Positions 49,001 to 63,088 are shown, counted from the first letter of the stretch. The stretch: DNA of 64,000 nt from Calliopsis andreniformis (GCF_051401765.1 NW_027480422.1:26678001-26742000), one strand, 5' to 3'. The notes: generated by a model from the sequence alone, not told the origin. Made by a program: numbers and translations.

Positions 49001-50970
49001 ATATAAATACAACAGCTTTTCCATCGTATAAAACGAATAATTGCAACCCGTGTGAAAGTAATGGCCATTTCTACGTTCCGAGAAACCTAGGCTTCACTCT
49101 AGGGCGTTGCCCCACAACATCGAATAGCTACGGCCTTAGAAGTCAACGCCAGAAGCATAAAATGCAATATAAATACAACAGCTTTTACATCGTATATGAT
49201 GTATATTTGCAAAGAGTGTGAAAGTAACGGTCATTTCTACGTTCCGGGCATCCTAGGTATCACTCTTGGGCGTTGCTCCACCACATCGAATAGCTACGTC
49301 CTTAGAAGTCAACTCTAGAAGCATAAAATACAATATAAATACCACTTCTTTTCCATCGTATAAAATGAATGATTGCATACAGTGTGAAAGTTATGGTCAT
49401 TTCTACGTTCCGGGCAACCTAGCCTTAACTCCAGGGCGTTGCTGCACCAGATCGAATAGTTAGGGGCTTTGAATACAACGCCAGAAGCATAAAACACAAT
49501 AAAAATACAACAGTTTTTCCATCGTATAAAAGGAATAATCGCAAGCAGTGTGAAGGTAATGGTCACTTCCACGTTCCGGGAAACCTAGGCTTCACCCTAG
49601 GGCGTTGTTCCACCAGATCGAATAGTTAGGGCCTAAGAAGTCAGCGACCGAAGCATAAAATACAATATAAATACAACAGCTTTTCCATCGTATAAAACGA
49701 ATAATTGCAACCAGTATGAAAGTTATGGTCATTTCTACGTTCCGGGCAACCTAGGCTTCACCCTAGGGCGTTGCTCCACCTGATCGAATGGTTAGGGCCT
49801 AAGAAGTCAGCGCCAGAAGCGTAAAATACTATATATGTACAACAGTTTTTCCATTGTATAAAACGAATAATTGCAACCAGTGTGAAAGTAATGGTCATTT
49901 CTACGTTCCGGGCAACTTAGGCTTCACTCTAGGGCGTTGACCCACCACATCGAATAGCTACGGCCTTAGAAGTCAACGCCAGAAACATAAAATACAATAT
50001 AAATACAACAGCTTTTCCATCGTATAAAACGAATAATTGCAACCAGTTTGAAAGTAATGGTCATTTCTACGTTCCGGGCATCCTAGACTGAACTCTGAGG
50101 CATTGCTCCGCCAGATCTAATACATAGGGCCTTAGAAGTCAACGCCAGAAGAATAAAGTACAATCAAAATCCAACAGTTTGTCCATCGTATAACAGGAAT
50201 AATTGCAACAAGCCTGAAGGTAATGGTCATTTCTACGTTCCGGGCAACCTAGGTTTTGCTCTAGGGCGTTGCTCCACCACACTGAATAGTTAGGGCCTTA
50301 GAAGTCAACGCCAGAAGCACCAAATACAAAATAAATACAACAGTTTTTCCATCGTATAAAACGAATAATTGCAACCAGTATGAAAGTTATGGTCATTTCT
50401 ACGTTCCGGGCAACCTAGGCTTCACCCTAGGGCGTTGCTCCACCAGATCGAATAGCTAGGGCCTTAGAAGTCAACGCCAGAAGCATGAAATAAAATAAAA
50501 ATAGAGCAGTTTTTCCCTTGTATAACAGGAATAATTGCAACCAGTGTGAAAGCTATGGTCACTTCTACGTTCCGGGCAACCTAGGCTTCACTCCAGGGCG
50601 TTGGTCCACCAGATCCAATAGCTAGGGCCTAAGAAGTCAACGCCAGGAGCACCAAATACAAAATAAATGCAACAGTTTTTCCATCATATAAAACTAATAA
50701 TTGCAACCAGTATGAAAGCTATGGTCATTTCTACGTTCCGGGCAACCTAGGCTTCACTCTAGGGCGTTGCTCCACGACATCGAATAGCTACGGCCTTAGA
50801 AGTCAACGCCAGAAACATAAAATACAATATAAATACAACAGCTTTTCCATCGTATAAAACGAATAATTGCAACCCGTGTGAAAGTAATGGCCATTTCTGC
50901 GTTCCGAGAAACCTAGGCTTCACTCTAGGGCGTTGCCCCACCACATCGAATAGCTACGGCCTTAGAAGTC
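46092..50970. repeat. 12-monomer higher-order repeat, period 1992 bp, about 2.5 copies
   Basis: The motif tccgggcatc followed by ctagactgaac occurs at 46089, 48081 and 50073, exactly 1992 bp apart (12 x 166). Copy 1 (46.09-48.08 kb) and copy 2 (48.08-50.07 kb) are almost identical with the same unit order. Copy 3 holds only about five units, and the one equivalent to 48487 (the acgatatatg unit) is skipped. The next shared motifs are therefore 1826 bp (11 units) from copy 2. Homology ends near 50970. This is the clearest classical higher-order repeat in the window. Confidence 0.93.
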
Positions 50971-53900
50971 AAGGCCAGAAGCACCAATTACAAAATAAAT
51001 ACAACAGTTTTTCCATCGTATGAAACGAATAATTGCAACCAGTATGAAAGTTATGGTCATTTCTATATTCCGAGCAACCTAGGCTTCACTCTAGGGCGTT
51101 GCTCCACCAGATCGAATAGTTGGGCCCTTAGGAGTCAACGGTCGAAGCATAAAATACAAAATAAGTAGAACAGTTTTTCCATTGTATAAAACGAATAATT
51201 GCAACCAGTATGAAAGTAATGGTCATTTCTACGTTCCGGGCAACCTAGGCTTAACACTAGGGCGCTGCTCCACCGGATCGAACAGTTTGGGCCCAGGAAG
51301 TCAACGCCAGAAGCATAAAATACAATATAAATACAACAGTTTTTCCCTTGTATAAAAGGAATAATTGCAACCAGTATGAAAGCTATGGTCATTTCTACGT
51401 TCCGGGCAACCTAGGCTTCACCCTAGGTCGTTGCTCCACCTGATCGAATAGTTAGGGCCTAAGAAGTCAACGCCAGAAGCATAAAACACGATATATGTAC
51501 AACAGTTTTACCATCGTATAAAATGAATAATCGCAAACAGTGTGAAGGTAACGGTCATTCCTACGTTCCGGGCAACCTAGGCTTCACCCTAGGGCGTTGT
51601 TCCACCAGAGCGAATAGTTAGGGCCTAAGAAGTCATCGCCAGAAGCATAAAATACAATAAAAATACAACAGTTTTTCCATCGTATAAAACTAATAATTGC
51701 AACCAGTGTGAAAGTAATGGCCATTTCTGCGTTCCGGGCAACCTAGTCTTCACTATAGGGCGTTGCCCCACCACATCGATTAGCTACGGCCTTAGAAGTC
51801 ACCGCCTTAAGTATAAAATACAATAAAAATAGAACAGTTTTTTCATCGTATCAAAGGAATAATTGCAACCAGAGTGAAAGTAATGGTCATTTCTACGTTT
51901 CGGGCGACCTAGGCTTCACACTAGGGCGTAGCTCCACCAGATCGAATAGCCAGGGCCTTAGAAGTCAACGCCCGAAACCTAAAGTACAATAAAAGTACAA
52001 CAGTTTTTCCATCGTATAACGGGAATAATTGCAACCAGTGTGAGGGTGATGGTCTAGACCACGTTCCGGGCAACATAGGGTTCACTCTAGGGCGTTGGTC
52101 CACCAGATCCAATAATTAGGGCCTAAGAAGTCAACGACAGAAGCACCAAATACAAAATAAATACAACAGTTTTTCCATCGTATAAAACGAATAATTGCAA
52201 CCAGTAAGAAAGTAATGGCCATTTCTGCGTTCCGGGCAACCTATGCTTCAGTCTAGGGCGTTGCCCCACCACATCGAATAGCTACGGCCTGAGAAGTCAA
52301 CTCCAGGATCATAAAATACAAAATAAATACTACAGTTTTTCCATTGTATAACAGGAATAACTGCAACCAGTGTGAAAGTCCTGGTCATTTCTACGTTCCG
52401 GGTAACCTAGGCTTCACTCTAGGGCGTTGCTCCACCAGATCGAATAGCTAGGGAGTTAGAATTCAACGCCCGAAGAATAAAATACAACATAAGTACAACA
52501 GTTTTACCATCGTGTAAAATGAATAATCGCAAGCAGTGTGAAGGTAATGGTCATTTCCACGTTCCGGTCAACCTACGCTTCACTCTAGGGCGTTGTTCCA
52601 CCACATCGAATAGCTACGCCCTTAGAAGTCAACACCAGAAACATAAAATACAATATAAATACAACAGTTTTTCCATCGTATAAAATGAATAATTGCAACC
52701 AGTGTGAAAGTAATGGCCATTTCTACGTTCCGGGCATCCTAGACCTAACTCTGAGGCATTGCTCCTCCAGATCTAATACATAGGGCCTTAGAAGTCAACG
52801 CCAGAAGAATAAAGTACAATCAAAATCCAACAGTTTGTCCATCGTATAACAGGAATAATTGCAACAAGCGTGAAGGTAATGGTCATTTCTACGATCCGGG
52901 CAACCTAGGTTTTGCTCTAGGGCGTTGCTCCACCAGATCGAATAGTTAGGGCCTTAAAAGTCAACGCCCGAAGCATGAAATACAAAATAAATACAACAAT
53001 TTTTCCATTGTATAACAGGAATAACCACAACCAGTGTGAAAGTACTGGTCATTTCTGCGTTCCGGGCAACCTAGGCTTCACTCTAGGGCGTTGCCCCACC
53101 AGATTGAATAGTTAGGGCCTAAGAAGTTAAAGCCAGAAGCATAAAATGCAATATAAATACAACAGTTTTTCCCTTGTATAACAGGAATAATTGCGACCAG
53201 TGTGAAAGCTATGGTCACTTCTACGTTACGGGCAACCTAGGCTACACTCCAGGGCGTTGGTCCACCAGATCCAATAGCTAGGGCCTAAGAAGTCAACGCC
53301 AGGAGCACCAAATACAAAATAAATGCAACAGTTTTTCCATCGTATAAAACGAATAATTGCAACCAGTATGAAAACTATGGTCATTTCTACGTTCCGGGCA
53401 ACCTAGGTTTCAGTTTAGGGCGTTGCTCCACCAGATCGAATAGTTAGGTACTTAGAATTCGACGCCAGAAGCATAAAATACAACATAAGTACAACAGTTT
53501 CTCCATCGTATAACAGGAATAATTGCAACCAGGGTGAAGGTAATGGTCATTTCTACGTTCCGGGCAACCTAGGCTTCACTCTAGGGTGTTGCTCCACCAG
53601 ATCGAATAGTTAGGGCCTAAGAAGTCTACGCCAGAAGCATAAAATACAATAAAAATACAACAGCATTTCCATCGTATAAAATGAATGATTGCAAACAGTG
53701 TGAAAGTTCTGGTCATTTCTACGTTCCGGGCAACCTAGGCTTAACTCCAGGGCGTTGCTCCACCAGATCGAATAGTTAGGGCCTTAGAAGTCAACGCCAG
53801 AAGCATAAAATACAATAAAAATACAACAGTTTTTCCATCGTATAACAGGAATAATTGCCACCAGAGTGAAAGTAATGGTCATTTCTACGTTTCGGGCGAC

Positions 53901-56900
53901 CTAGGCTTCACTCTAGGGCGTTGCTCCACCAGATCGAATAGTTAGGGCCTAAGAAGTCAAAGCCAGAAGCATAAAATGCAATATAAATACAACAGTTTTT
54001 CCCTTGTATAACAGGAATAATTGCAACCAGGGTGAAAGCTATGGTCACTTCTACGTTCCGGGCAACCTAGGCTACACTCCGGGGCGTCGGTCCACCAGAT
54101 CCAATAGCTAGGGCCTAAGAAGTCAACGCCAGGAGCACCAAATACAAAATAAATGCAACAGTTTTTCCATCGTATAAAACTAATAATTGCAACCAGTATG
54201 AAAACTATGGTCATTTCTACGTTCCGGGCAACCTAGGCTTCACTCTAGGGCGTTGCTCAACCACCTCGAATAGCTACGGCCCTAGAAGACAACGCCATAA
54301 CTATAAAATACGATATAAATACAACAGTCTTTCCATCGTATAAAACGAATAATTGCAACCAGTCTGATAGTTATGGTCATTTCCACGTTCCGGGCAACCT
54401 AAGCTTCACCCTAGGGCGTTGCTCCACCAGATCGAAGAGTTAGGGCCTAAGAAGTCAACGCCAGGAGCATAAAATACGATATATGTACAACAGTTTTTCC
54501 ATGTATAAAATGACTAATTGCAAACAGTGAGGAAGTAATGGTCATTTCTACGTTCCGGGCAACCTAGGCTTCACTCAGGGCGTTGCTCCTCCACATCGAA
54601 TAGCTACGGCCTTAGAAGTCAACGCCCGAAGCATAAAATATAAAATAAATAGAACAGTTTTTCCACTGTATAAAACGAATAATTGAAACCAGTGTGAAAC
54701 TTATGGTCATTTCTACGTTCCGGGCAACCTAGGCTTCACTCCAGGGCGTTGCTCCACCTGATCGAATAGTTAGGGCCTAAGAAGTCAACGCCAGAAGCAT
54801 AAAATACGATATATGTACAACAGTTTTACCATCGTATAAAACGAATAATCGCAAACCGTGTGAAGGTGATGGTCATTTCTATATTCCGAGCAACCTAGGC
54901 TTCACTCTAGGGCGTTGCTCCACCAGATCGAATAGTTGGGGCCTTAGGAGTCAGCGGTCGAAGCATAAAATACAAAATAAGTAGAACAGTTTTTCCATTG
55001 TATAAAACGAATAATTGCAACCAGTATGAAAGTAATGGTCATTTCTACGTTCCGGGCAACCTAGGCTTAACACTAGGGCGCTGCTCCACCGGATCGAACA
55101 GTTTGGGCCCAGGAAGTCAACGCCAGAAGCATAAAATACAATATAAATACAACAGTTTTTCCCTTGTATAAAAGGAATAATTGCAACCAGTATGAAAGCT
55201 ATGGTCATTTCTACGTTCCGGGCAACCTAGGCTTCACCCTAGGTCGTTGCTCCACCTGATCGAATAGTTAGGGCCTAAGAAGTCAACGCCAGAAGCATAA
55301 AACACGATATATGTACAACAGTTTTACCATCGTATAAAATGAATAATCGCAAACAGTGTGAAGGTAACGGTCATTTCTACGTTCCGGGCAACCTAGGCTT
55401 CACCCTAGGGCGTTGCTCCACCTGATCGAATAGTTAGGGTCTAAGAAGTGAACGCCAGAAGCATAAAATACGATATATGTACAACAGTTTTACCATCGTA
55501 TAAAATGAATAATCGCAAACAGTGTGAAGGTAATGGTCATTTCTACGTTCCGGGCAACCTAGGCTTCACCCTAGGGCGTTGTTCCACCAGAGCGAATAGT
55601 TAGGGCCTAAGAAGTCAACGCCTGAAGCATAAAGTACAATCAAAATCCAACAGTTTGTCCATCGTATAGCTGGAATAATTGCAACCAGAGTGAAAGTAAT
55701 GGTAATTTCTACGTTTCGGGCGACCTAGGCTCCACTCTAGGGCGTTGCTCCACCAGATGGAATTGCTAGGGCCTTAGAAGTCAATGCGAGAAGCATAAAA
55801 TACAAAATAAATACAACAGTTTTACCATCGTATAAAATGAATAATCGCAAATAGTGTGAAGGTAATGGTCATTTCTACGTTCCGGGCAACCTAGGCTTCA
55901 CTCTAGGGCGTTGGTCCACCAGATCCAATAGCTAGGGCCTAAGAAGTCAACGCCAGGAGCACCAAATACAAAATAAATACAACAGTTTTTCCATCGTATA
56001 CAACGAATAATTGCAACCAGTATGAAAGTTATGGTCATTTCAACGTTCCGGGCAATCTAGGCTTCACTCTAGGGCGTTGCTCAACCACATCGAATAGTTA
56101 GGGACTAAGAAGTCAACGCTAGAAGCACCAAATACAAAATTAATACAACAGTTTTTCCATCGTATAAAACGAATAATTGCAACCAGTATGAAAGTTATGG
56201 TCATTTCTACGTTCCGCGCAACCTAGGCTACACCCCTGGGCGTTGCTCCACCAGATCGAATAGGTAGGGCCTAAGAAGTCAATGCCAGAAGCATAAAATA
56301 CGATATATGTACAACAGTTTTTCCATCGCATAAAATGAGTAATTGCAACCAGTGTGAAAGTAACGGACATTTCTACGTTCCGGGCATCCTAGACTTAACA
56401 CTGAGGCATTGCTCCACCAGATCGAATACATAGGGCCTTAGAAGTCAACGCCAGAAGCATAAAGTACATTAAAAATCCAACAGTTTGTCCATCGTATAAC
56501 AGGAATAATTGCCACCAGTGTGAAAGTGATGGTCATTTCTGCATTCCGGGCAACCTAGGCTTCACTCTAGGGCGCTGCTCCTCCAGATAGAATAGTTAGG
56601 TCCCAGGAAGTCAACGCCAGAAGCATAAAATACAATATAAATACAACAGTTTTTCCCTTGTATAACAGGAATTATTGCAACCAGTGTGAATGGTATGGTC
56701 ATTTCTACGTTCCGGGCAACCTAGGCTTCACTCTAGGGCGTCGCTCCACCACATCGAATAGCTGCGGCCTTAGAAGTCAACGCCAGAAGCATAAAATACA
56801 ATATAAATACAACAGTTTTTCAATCGTATAACAGGAATAATTGCAAACAGTGTGAAAGATATGGTCATTTCTACGTTGCGGGCATCCTAGGCTTCACTCT

Positions 56901-57519
56901 AGGGCATTGCTCCACCACGTCCAATAGCTACGGCCTTAGAAGTCGACGCGATAACTATAAAAAACAATATAAATACAACAGTTTCTCCAGTGAATAAAAT
57001 GAATAATTGCAAACAGTGTGGAGGTAATGGTCATTTCTACTTTCCGGGCAACCTAGGCTTCACTCTAGGGCGTTTCTCCACCATATCGAATAGCTACGCC
57101 CTTAGAAGTCAGCGCCTGAAGCATAAATATAATATAAGTACAACAGTTTTTCCATCGTATATAATGTATATTTGCAAACAGTGTGAGAGTAACGGTCATT
57201 TCTACTTTCCGGGCAGCCTAGGCTTCACTAAAGGGCGGTGTTCCACCAGATCAAATAGTTAGGGCCTAGGAAATCAACGCCAGAAGCATAAAATACAGTA
57301 AAAATACAACAGTTTTTCCATCGTATAAAAGGAATAATTGCAACCAGTGTGAAAGTAATGGCCATTTCTACGTTCCGGGCATCCTAGACTTAACTCTGAG
57401 GCATTGCTCCACCAGATCGAATACATAGGGCCTTAGAAGTCAACGCCAGAAGCATAAAGTTCAATCAAAATCCAACAGTTTGCCCATCGTATAACAGGAA
57501 TAATTGCAAACAGTGTGAA
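50971..57519. repeat. Diverged satellite stretch with several short duplications
   Basis: About 40 units. 51066-51590 is repeated at 54882-55400 (offset 3816 bp, 23 monomers), including 'gggcgctgctccaccggatc' and 'cagtttgggcccaggaag'. 53135-53460 has a five-monomer-offset relative at 53965-54240. 53135-53790 matches 62093-62730. Units 55457, 55623 and 55789 match 59936-60268 and 60766-61098. Units 56785-57116 match 17726-18057. The unit at 54463 is 164 bp, with two separate one-base losses (ccatgtataaaa and cactcagggcg). No other element is present. Confidence 0.78.
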
Positions 57520-59272
57520 GGTAACGGTCATTCCTACGTTCCGGGCAACCTAGGCTTCACCCTAGGGCTTTGTTCCACCACAGCGAATAGTTAGGGCCTA
57601 AGAAGTCAACGCCTGAAGCACCAAATACAAAATTAATACAACAGTTTTTCCATCGTATAAAACGAATAATTGCAACCAGTAAGAAAGTAATGGCCATTTC
57701 TGCGTTCCGGGCAACCTATGCTTCAGTCTAGGGCGTTGCCCCACCACATCGAATAGCTACGGCCTAGGAAGTCAACGCCAGAAGCATAAAATAAAATGAA
57801 AATGCAAAAGCTTTTCCAACGTATAACAGGAGTAACTGCAACCAGTGTGAGAGTACTGGTCATTTCTACATTCCGGCCAACCTAGGCCTCACTACAGGGC
57901 GTTGCTCCACCAGATCGAAAAGCTAGGGACTTAGAAGTCAGCGCCAGAGGCATAAAATACAAAATAAATAGAACAGTTTTTCCATCGTATAAAACGAATA
58001 ATTGCAACCAGTGTGAAAGTTATGGCCATTTCTACGTTCCGGGCTACCTAGGCTTCACTCTAGGGCGTTGTTCCACCACATCCAATAGCTACGGCCTTAG
58101 AAGTCAACGCCAGAAGCATAAAATACAATATAAATACAACAGTTTTCCCATCGTATAAAACGAATAATTGAACCAGTATGAAAGTTATGGTGATTTCTAC
58201 GTTCTGGCCAACCTAGGCTTCACCCTAGGGCGTTGTTCCACCAGATCGAATAGTTAGTGCCTAAGAAGTCAACGCCAGAAGCATAAAATACAATATAAAT
58301 ACAACAGCTTTTCCATCGTATATGATGTATATTTGCAAACAGTGTGAAAGTAAAGGTCATTTCTACGTTCCGGGCAACCTAGGCTTAACTGTAGGGCGTT
58401 GCTCCACCACATCGAATAGCTACGGTCTGAGAAGTCAACTCCAGAAGCATAAAATGCAATATAAATACAACAGTTTTTCCCTTGTATAACAGGAATAATT
58501 GCGACCAGTGTGAAAGCTATGGTCACTTCTACGTTCCGGGCAACCTAGGCTACACTCCAGGGCGTTGGTCCACCAGATCCAGTAGCTAGGGCCTAAGAAG
58601 TCAACGCCAGGAGCACCAAATACAAAATAAATGCAACAGTTTTTCCATCGTATAAAACTAATAATTGCAACCAGTATGAAAACTATGGTCATTTCTACGT
58701 TCCGGGCAACCTAGGCTTCAGTTTAGGGCGTTGCTCCACCAGATCGAATAGTTAGGTACTTAGAATTCGACGCCAGAAGCATAAAATACAACATAAGTAC
58801 AACAGTTTCTCCATCGTATGACAGGAATAATTGCAACCAGGGTGAAGGTAATGGTCATTTCTACGTTCCGGGCAACCTAGGCTTAACTCCAGGGCGTTGC
58901 TCCACCAGATCGAATACATAGGGCCTTAGAAGTCAACGCCAGAAGCATAAAGTTCAATCAAAATCCAACAGTTTGCCCATCGTATAACAGGAATAATTGC
59001 AACAAACGTGAAGGTAATGGTCATTTCTACGTTCCGGGTAACCTAGGCTTCACTCTAGTGCGTTGCTCCACCATATCGAATAGTTAGTGCCTTAGAAGTC
59101 AGCGCCAGAAGCATAAAATGCAATATAAATACAACAGCTTTTATATCGTATATGATGTATATTTGCAAACAGTGTGAAAGTAAAGGTCATTTCTACGTTC
59201 CGGGCAACCTAGGCTTATCTGTACGGCGTTGCTCCACCAGATCGCATAGTTCGGGACTTAGAAGTAAACGCA
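57520..59272. repeat. Duplicated segment, copy 1 (partner 61180-63088)
   Basis: Anchors 57614 to 58775 match 61264 to 62425 at offset 3650 bp (22 monomers). Units 58941 and 59107 match 62757 and 62923 at offset 3816 bp. The change of offset shows that one unit present at 62591 is missing here. Both copies have the 165-bp unit with 'aataattgaaccagtatg' and the variant 'gaaaatgcaaaagcttttcc'. The 62-kb copy, with the extra unit, agrees with 53135-53790, so loss from this copy is the simpler explanation. Confidence 0.87.
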
Positions 59273-59689
59273 GGAAGCATAAAATACAATAAAAATACAA
59301 CAGTTTTTCCATCGAATAAAAGGAATAATTGCAACCAGTGTGAAAGAAATGGTCATTTCTGCTTTCCGGGCAACCTAGGTTTCACTCTAGGGCGTTGTTC
59401 CACCAGATCGAAAGCGGGGGACTTAGAAGTAAACGCCAGAAGCATAAAATACAATAAAAATACAACAGTTTTTCCATCGTATTACAGGAATAATTGCAAC
59501 CAGTGTGAATGTACAGCTCATTTTTACGTTCCGGGCAACCTAGGCTTCGCTCAAGGGCGTTGCTCCACCAGATCGAACAGTTAGGGCCTTAGATGTCGAC
59601 GCCCGAAGCATAAAACACGATATATGTACAACAGTTTTACCATCGTATAAAATGAATAATCGCAAACAGTGTGAAGGTAACGGTCATTC

Positions 59690-61360
59690 CTACGTTCCGG
59701 GCAACCTAGGCTTCACCCTAGGGCGTTGTTCCACCAGAGCGAATAGTTAGGGCCTAGGAAGTCAACGCCTGAAGCACCAAATACAAAATTAATACAACAG
59801 TTTTTCCATCGTATAAAACGAATAATTGCAACCCGTATGAAAGTTATGGTCATTTCTACGTTCCGGGCAACCTAGGCTTCACCCTAGGGCGTTGCTCCAC
59901 CTGATCGAATAGTTAGGGTCTAAGAAGTGAACGCCAGAAGCATAAAATACGATATATGTACAACAGTTTTACCATCGTATAAAATGAATAATCGCAAACA
60001 GTGTGAAGGTAATGGTCATTTCTACGTTCCGGGCAACCTAGGCTTCACCCTAGGGCGTTGTTCCACCAGAGCGAATAGTTAGGGCCTAAGAAGTCAACGC
60101 CTGAAGCATAAAGTACAATCAGAATCCAACAGTTTGTCCATCGTATAGCTGGAATAATTGCAACCAGAGTGAAAGCAATGGTAATTTCTACGTTTCGGGC
60201 GACCTAGGCTCCACTCTAGGGCGTTGCTCCACCTAATGGAATTGCTAGGGCCTTAGAAGTCAATGCCAGAAGCATAAAATACAAAATAAATACAACAGTT
60301 TTACCATCGTATAAAATGAATAATCGCAAACAGTGTGAAGGTAACGGTCATTCCTACGTTCCGGGCAACCTAGGCTTCACCCTAGGGCTTTGTTCCACCA
60401 CAGCGAATAGTTAGGGCCTAAGAAGTCAACGCCTGAAGCACCAAATACAAAATTAATACAACAGTTTTTCCATCGTATAAAACGAATAATTGCAACCAGT
60501 AAGAAAGTAATGGCCATTTCTGCGTTCCGGGCAACCTAGGCTTCACCCTAGGGCGTTGTTCCACCAGAGCGAATAGTTAGGGCCTAGGAAGTCAACGCCT
60601 GAAGCACCAAATACAAAATTAATACAACAGTTTTTCCATCGTATAAAACGAATAATTGCAACCCGTATGAAAGTTATGGTCATTTCTACGTTCCGGGCAA
60701 CCTAGGCTTCACCCTAGGGCGTTGCTCCACCTGATCGAATAGTTAGGGTCTAAGAAGTGAACGCCAGAAGCATAAAATACGATATATGTACAACAGTTTT
60801 ACCATCGTATAAAATGAATAATCGCAAACAGTGTGAAGGTAATGGTCATTTCTACGTTCCGGGCAACCTAGGCTTCACCCTAGGGCGTTGTTCCACCAGA
60901 GCGAATAGTTAGGGCCTAAGAAGTCAACGCCTGAAGCATAAAGTACAATCAGAATCCAACAGTTTGTCCATCGTATAGCTGGAATAATTGCAACCAGAGT
61001 GAAAGCAATGGTAATTTCTACGTTTCGGGCGACCTAGGCTCCACTCTAGGGCGTTGCTCCACCTAATGGAATTGCTAGGGCCTTAGAAGTCAATGCCAGA
61101 AGCATAAAATACAAAATAAATACAACAGTTTTACCATCGTATAAAATGAATAATCGCAAACAGTGTGAAGGTAACGGTCATTCCTACGTTCCGGGCAACC
61201 TAGGCTTCACCCTAGGGCTTTGTTCCACCACAGCGAATAGTTAGGGCCTAAGAAGTCAACGCCTGAAGCACCAAATACAAAATTAATACAACAGTTTTTC
61301 CATCGTATAAAACGAATAATTGCAACCAGTAAGAAAGTAATGGCCATTTCTGCGTTCCGG
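59690..61360. repeat. 5-monomer (830 bp) tandem duplication
   Basis: 59.69-60.52 kb and 60.53-61.36 kb are direct repeats. The anchors 59936, 60102, 60268, 60434 and 60600 recur exactly 830 bp later. I see almost no base differences between the copies; both carry 'aatcagaatccaacag', 'ctccacctaatgg' and 'gcaacccgtatg'. The switch between copies lies in the conserved 'gggcaacctaggcttc' core. Part of the same group occurs once at 55457-55800. Confidence 0.92.
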
Positions 61361-63088
61361 GCAACCTATGCTTCAGTCTAGGGCGTTGCCCCACCACATC
61401 GAATAGCTACGGCCTAGGAAGTCAACGCCAGAAGCATAAAATAAAATGAAAATGCAAAAGCTTTTCCAACGTATAACAGGAGTAACTGCAACCAGTGTGA
61501 GAGTACTGGTCATTTCTACATTCCGGCCAACCTAGGCCTCACTACAGGGCGTTGCTCCACCAGATCGAAAAGCTAGGGACTTAGAAGTCAGCGCCAGAGG
61601 CATAAAATACAAAATAAATAGAACAGTTTTTCCATCGTATAAAACGAGTAATTGCAACCAGTCTGAAAGTTATGGCCATTTCTACGTTCCGGGCTACCTA
61701 GGCTTCACTCTAGGGCGTTGTTCCACCACATCCAATAGCTACGGCCTTAGAAGTCAACGCCAGAAGCATAAAATACAATATAAATACAACAGTTTTCCCA
61801 TCGTATAAAACGAATAATTGAACCAGTATGAAAGTTATGGTGATTTCTACGTTCTGGCCAACCTAGGCTTCACCCTGGGGCGTTGTTCCACCAGATCGAA
61901 TAGTTAGGGCCTAAGAAGTCAACGCCAGAAGCATAAAATACAATATAAATACAACAGCTTTTCCATCGTATATGATGTATATTTGCAAACAGTGTGAAAG
62001 TAAAGGTCATTTCTACGTTCCGGGCAACCTAGGCTTAACTGTAGGGCGTTGCTCCACCACATCGAATAGCTACGGTCTGAGAAGTCAACTCCAGAAGCAT
62101 AAAATGCAATATAAATACAACAGTTTTTCCCTTGTATAACAGGAATAATTGCGACCAGTGTGAAAGCTATGGTCACTTCTACGTTCCGGGCAACCTAGGC
62201 TACACTCCAGGGCGTTGGTCCACCAGATCCAATAGCTAGGGCCTAAGAAGTCAACGCCAGGAGCACCAAATACAAAATAAATGCAACAGTTTTTCCATCG
62301 TATAAAACTAATAATTGCAACCAGTATGAAAACTATGGTCATTTCTACGTTCCGGGCAACCTAGGCTTCAGTTTAGGGCGTTGCTCCACCAGATCGAATA
62401 GTTAGGTACTTAGAATTCGACGCCAGAAGCATAAAATACAACATAAGTACAACAGTTTCTCCATCGTATGACAGGAATAATTGCAACCAGGGTGAAGGTA
62501 ATGGTCATTTCTACGTTCCGGGCAACCTAGGCTTCACTCTAGGGTGTTGCTCCACCAGATCGAATAGTTAGGGCCTAAGAGGTCTACGCCAGAAGCATAA
62601 AATACAATAAAAATACAACAGCATTTCCATCGTATAAAATGAATGATTGCAAACAGTGTGAAAGTTCTGGTCATTTCTACGTCCCGGGCAACCTAGGCTT
62701 AACTCCAGGGCGTTGCTCCACCAGATCGAATACATAGGGCCTTAGAAGTCAACGCCAGAAGCATAAAGTTCAATCAAAATCCAACAGTTTGCCCATCGTA
62801 TAACAGGAATAATTGCAACAAACGTGAAGGTAATGGTCATTTCTACGTTCCGGGTAACCTAGGCTTCACTCTAGTGCGTTGCTCCACCAGATCGAATAGT
62901 TAGTGCCTTAGAAGTCAGCGCCAGAAGCATAAAATGCAATATAAATACAACAGCTTTTATATCGTATATGATGTATATTTGCAAACAGTGTGAAAGTAAA
63001 GGTCATTTCTACGTTCCGGGCAACCTAGGCTTATCTGTACGGCGTTGCTCCACCAGATCGCATAGTTCGGGACTTAGAATTTAACGGC
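61180..63088. repeat. Duplicated segment, copy 2 (partner 57520-59272)
   Basis: This copy follows directly on the 830-bp tandem pair. It contains the extra unit at 62591 ('acaacagcatttccatcg', 'gaaagttctggtc') that also occurs at 53633. At 63089 it leaves the partner's path. The last units of the window (63752 and 63918) then again resemble 59107-59340, for example 'ccatcgaataaaagg' and the anchor caggaagcat. Confidence 0.87.

Noticed and set aside
56990..57262. 90-codon plus-strand frame with CxxC-like spacing (CKQCGGNGHFYFPG)
   Set aside because: It resembles a zinc-knuckle or DnaJ-like CxxCxGxG motif, but it is the translation of 'tgcaaacagtgtggaggtaa' in the ordinary satellite core. It repeats in the next unit because the one-base loss near 57125 (a 165-bp unit) restores the frame. 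No fold-sized domain is present.
53135..62730. Equal offset of about 54 monomers for two separate duplications (23.4/32.4 kb and 53.1/62.1 kb)
   Set aside because: The two offsets (8959 and 8958 bp) are produced by different sets of intervening gains and losses. With many in-phase duplications such a coincidence is expected, so I do not treat it as a super-period.
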